This document shows positions 5,790-5,910 of a DNA stretch of 5,910 bases, piece after piece. The stretch is from Schwartzia sp. (in: firmicutes) (GTDB lineage: Bacteria > Bacillota > Negativicutes > Selenomonadales > Selenomonadaceae). The notes beneath the pieces were generated by a model that was not told where the DNA came from, made no database searches, and was given only the letters and a program-made list of their open reading frames with translations. Every line of letters begins with the position of its first letter. The stretch's first letter is position 1. Both the position numbers and the translations under genes were made by a program. The DNA lies in assembly GCA_017939945.1 (NCBI GenBank), contig JAGAZS010000017.1, positions 1 through 5,910 of the forward strand, read 5' to 3'.

Positions 5790-5818
5790 TTTTCTAAATG
5801 ACAAAGGTGTGGTACAAT
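5790..5818 (+). promoter_or_regulatory. Probable sigma-A promoter for a gene beyond the right edge
   Basis: TGG-TACAAT (5810-5818) is an extended -10 element. With a 17-bp spacer the -35 would be TTTTCT (5790-5795), a weak match. An A/T tract lies just upstream. Transcription would start near 5825, pointing out of the window. The remaining 5700-5789 stretch holds no ORF that I can support. Confidence 0.55.
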
Positions 5819-5824
5819 ACTATA

Positions 5825-5833
5825 GCTTGAAAA
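5825..5833 (+). promoter_or_regulatory. Third GCTTGAAAA box, at the predicted transcription start
   Basis: GCTTGAAAA recurs here in the same orientation as at 5738-5746, while 5780-5788 holds the inverted copy. The location at about +1 to +9 of the predicted promoter would suit repressor binding. With only three copies in AT-rich DNA, the functional reading is inference. Confidence 0.35.
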
Positions 5834-5881
5834 TGGCAAGGTATAAGAACATTGTTTCTGTATGGTATATTGTGGTGTATT

Positions 5882-5891
5882 GAGGAAGGAG
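5882..5891 (+). promoter_or_regulatory. Possible ribosome-binding site near the window end
   Basis: GAGGAAGGAG contains AAGGAG at 5886-5891. The first in-frame candidate start seen is ATG 5904, 12 nt away, which is longer than usual, and only two codons remain in the window. Another extended -10-like TGG-TATATT lies at 5863-5871. The downstream gene cannot be identified. Confidence 0.3.
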
Positions 5892-5910
5892 CTTATCTGA
5901 GAAATGTGGA

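Overview
The window is an ordinary chromosomal segment from a Gram-positive-lineage (Firmicutes) bacterium with GC-rich genes. The order proC - ylmH - divIVA - lspA - rluD-like - pyrR is the classic Firmicutes block downstream of the division/cell-wall cluster. The GC-rich genes, the AT-rich intergenic DNA and a YjgR-type ATPase next door suggest a Negativicutes member (Selenomonas/Megasphaera-like). That placement is inference, not proof.

Bases 1-3777 hold one tightly packed plus-strand operon. The C-terminal third of pyrroline-5-carboxylate reductase (proC) enters from the left edge. It is followed by the S4-domain RNA-binding protein YlmH, the pole/septum protein DivIVA, the lipoprotein signal peptidase LspA, an RluD-type pseudouridine synthase and the uracil-sensing regulator PyrR. 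Three junctions overlap: ATGA at proC/ylmH and at lspA/rluD, and 8 nt at divIVA/lspA. The other two gaps are 39 and 14 nt. No internal promoter is evident. A strong intrinsic terminator lies directly after pyrR. The operon joins proline synthesis, ribosome/rRNA functions, division-site organisation, lipoprotein maturation and pyrimidine control, so it is a conserved neighbourhood and not one pathway.

Bases 3778-3902 are an AT-rich convergent intergenic stretch with a short palindrome, an imperfect 25-nt direct repeat (20/25 identical) and a small minus-strand open frame of doubtful status. A second hairpin (3903-3936) is placed to terminate the minus-strand gene.

Bases 3956-5620 (minus) encode a HerA/FtsK-superfamily P-loop ATPase of the YjgR (DUF853) family with a tandem-repeat coiled coil near its C-terminus. 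It has its own extended -10 promoter and a strong ribosome-binding site that fixes the start at 5620.

Bases 5700-5910 are a non-coding upstream region for a gene beyond the right edge. It contains a probable plus-strand promoter and three copies of GCTTGAAAA, one of them inverted. I see no CRISPR array, mobile element, tRNA or rRNA. No strong candidate for a new biological system is visible; the best leads are the two AT-rich intergenic regions.
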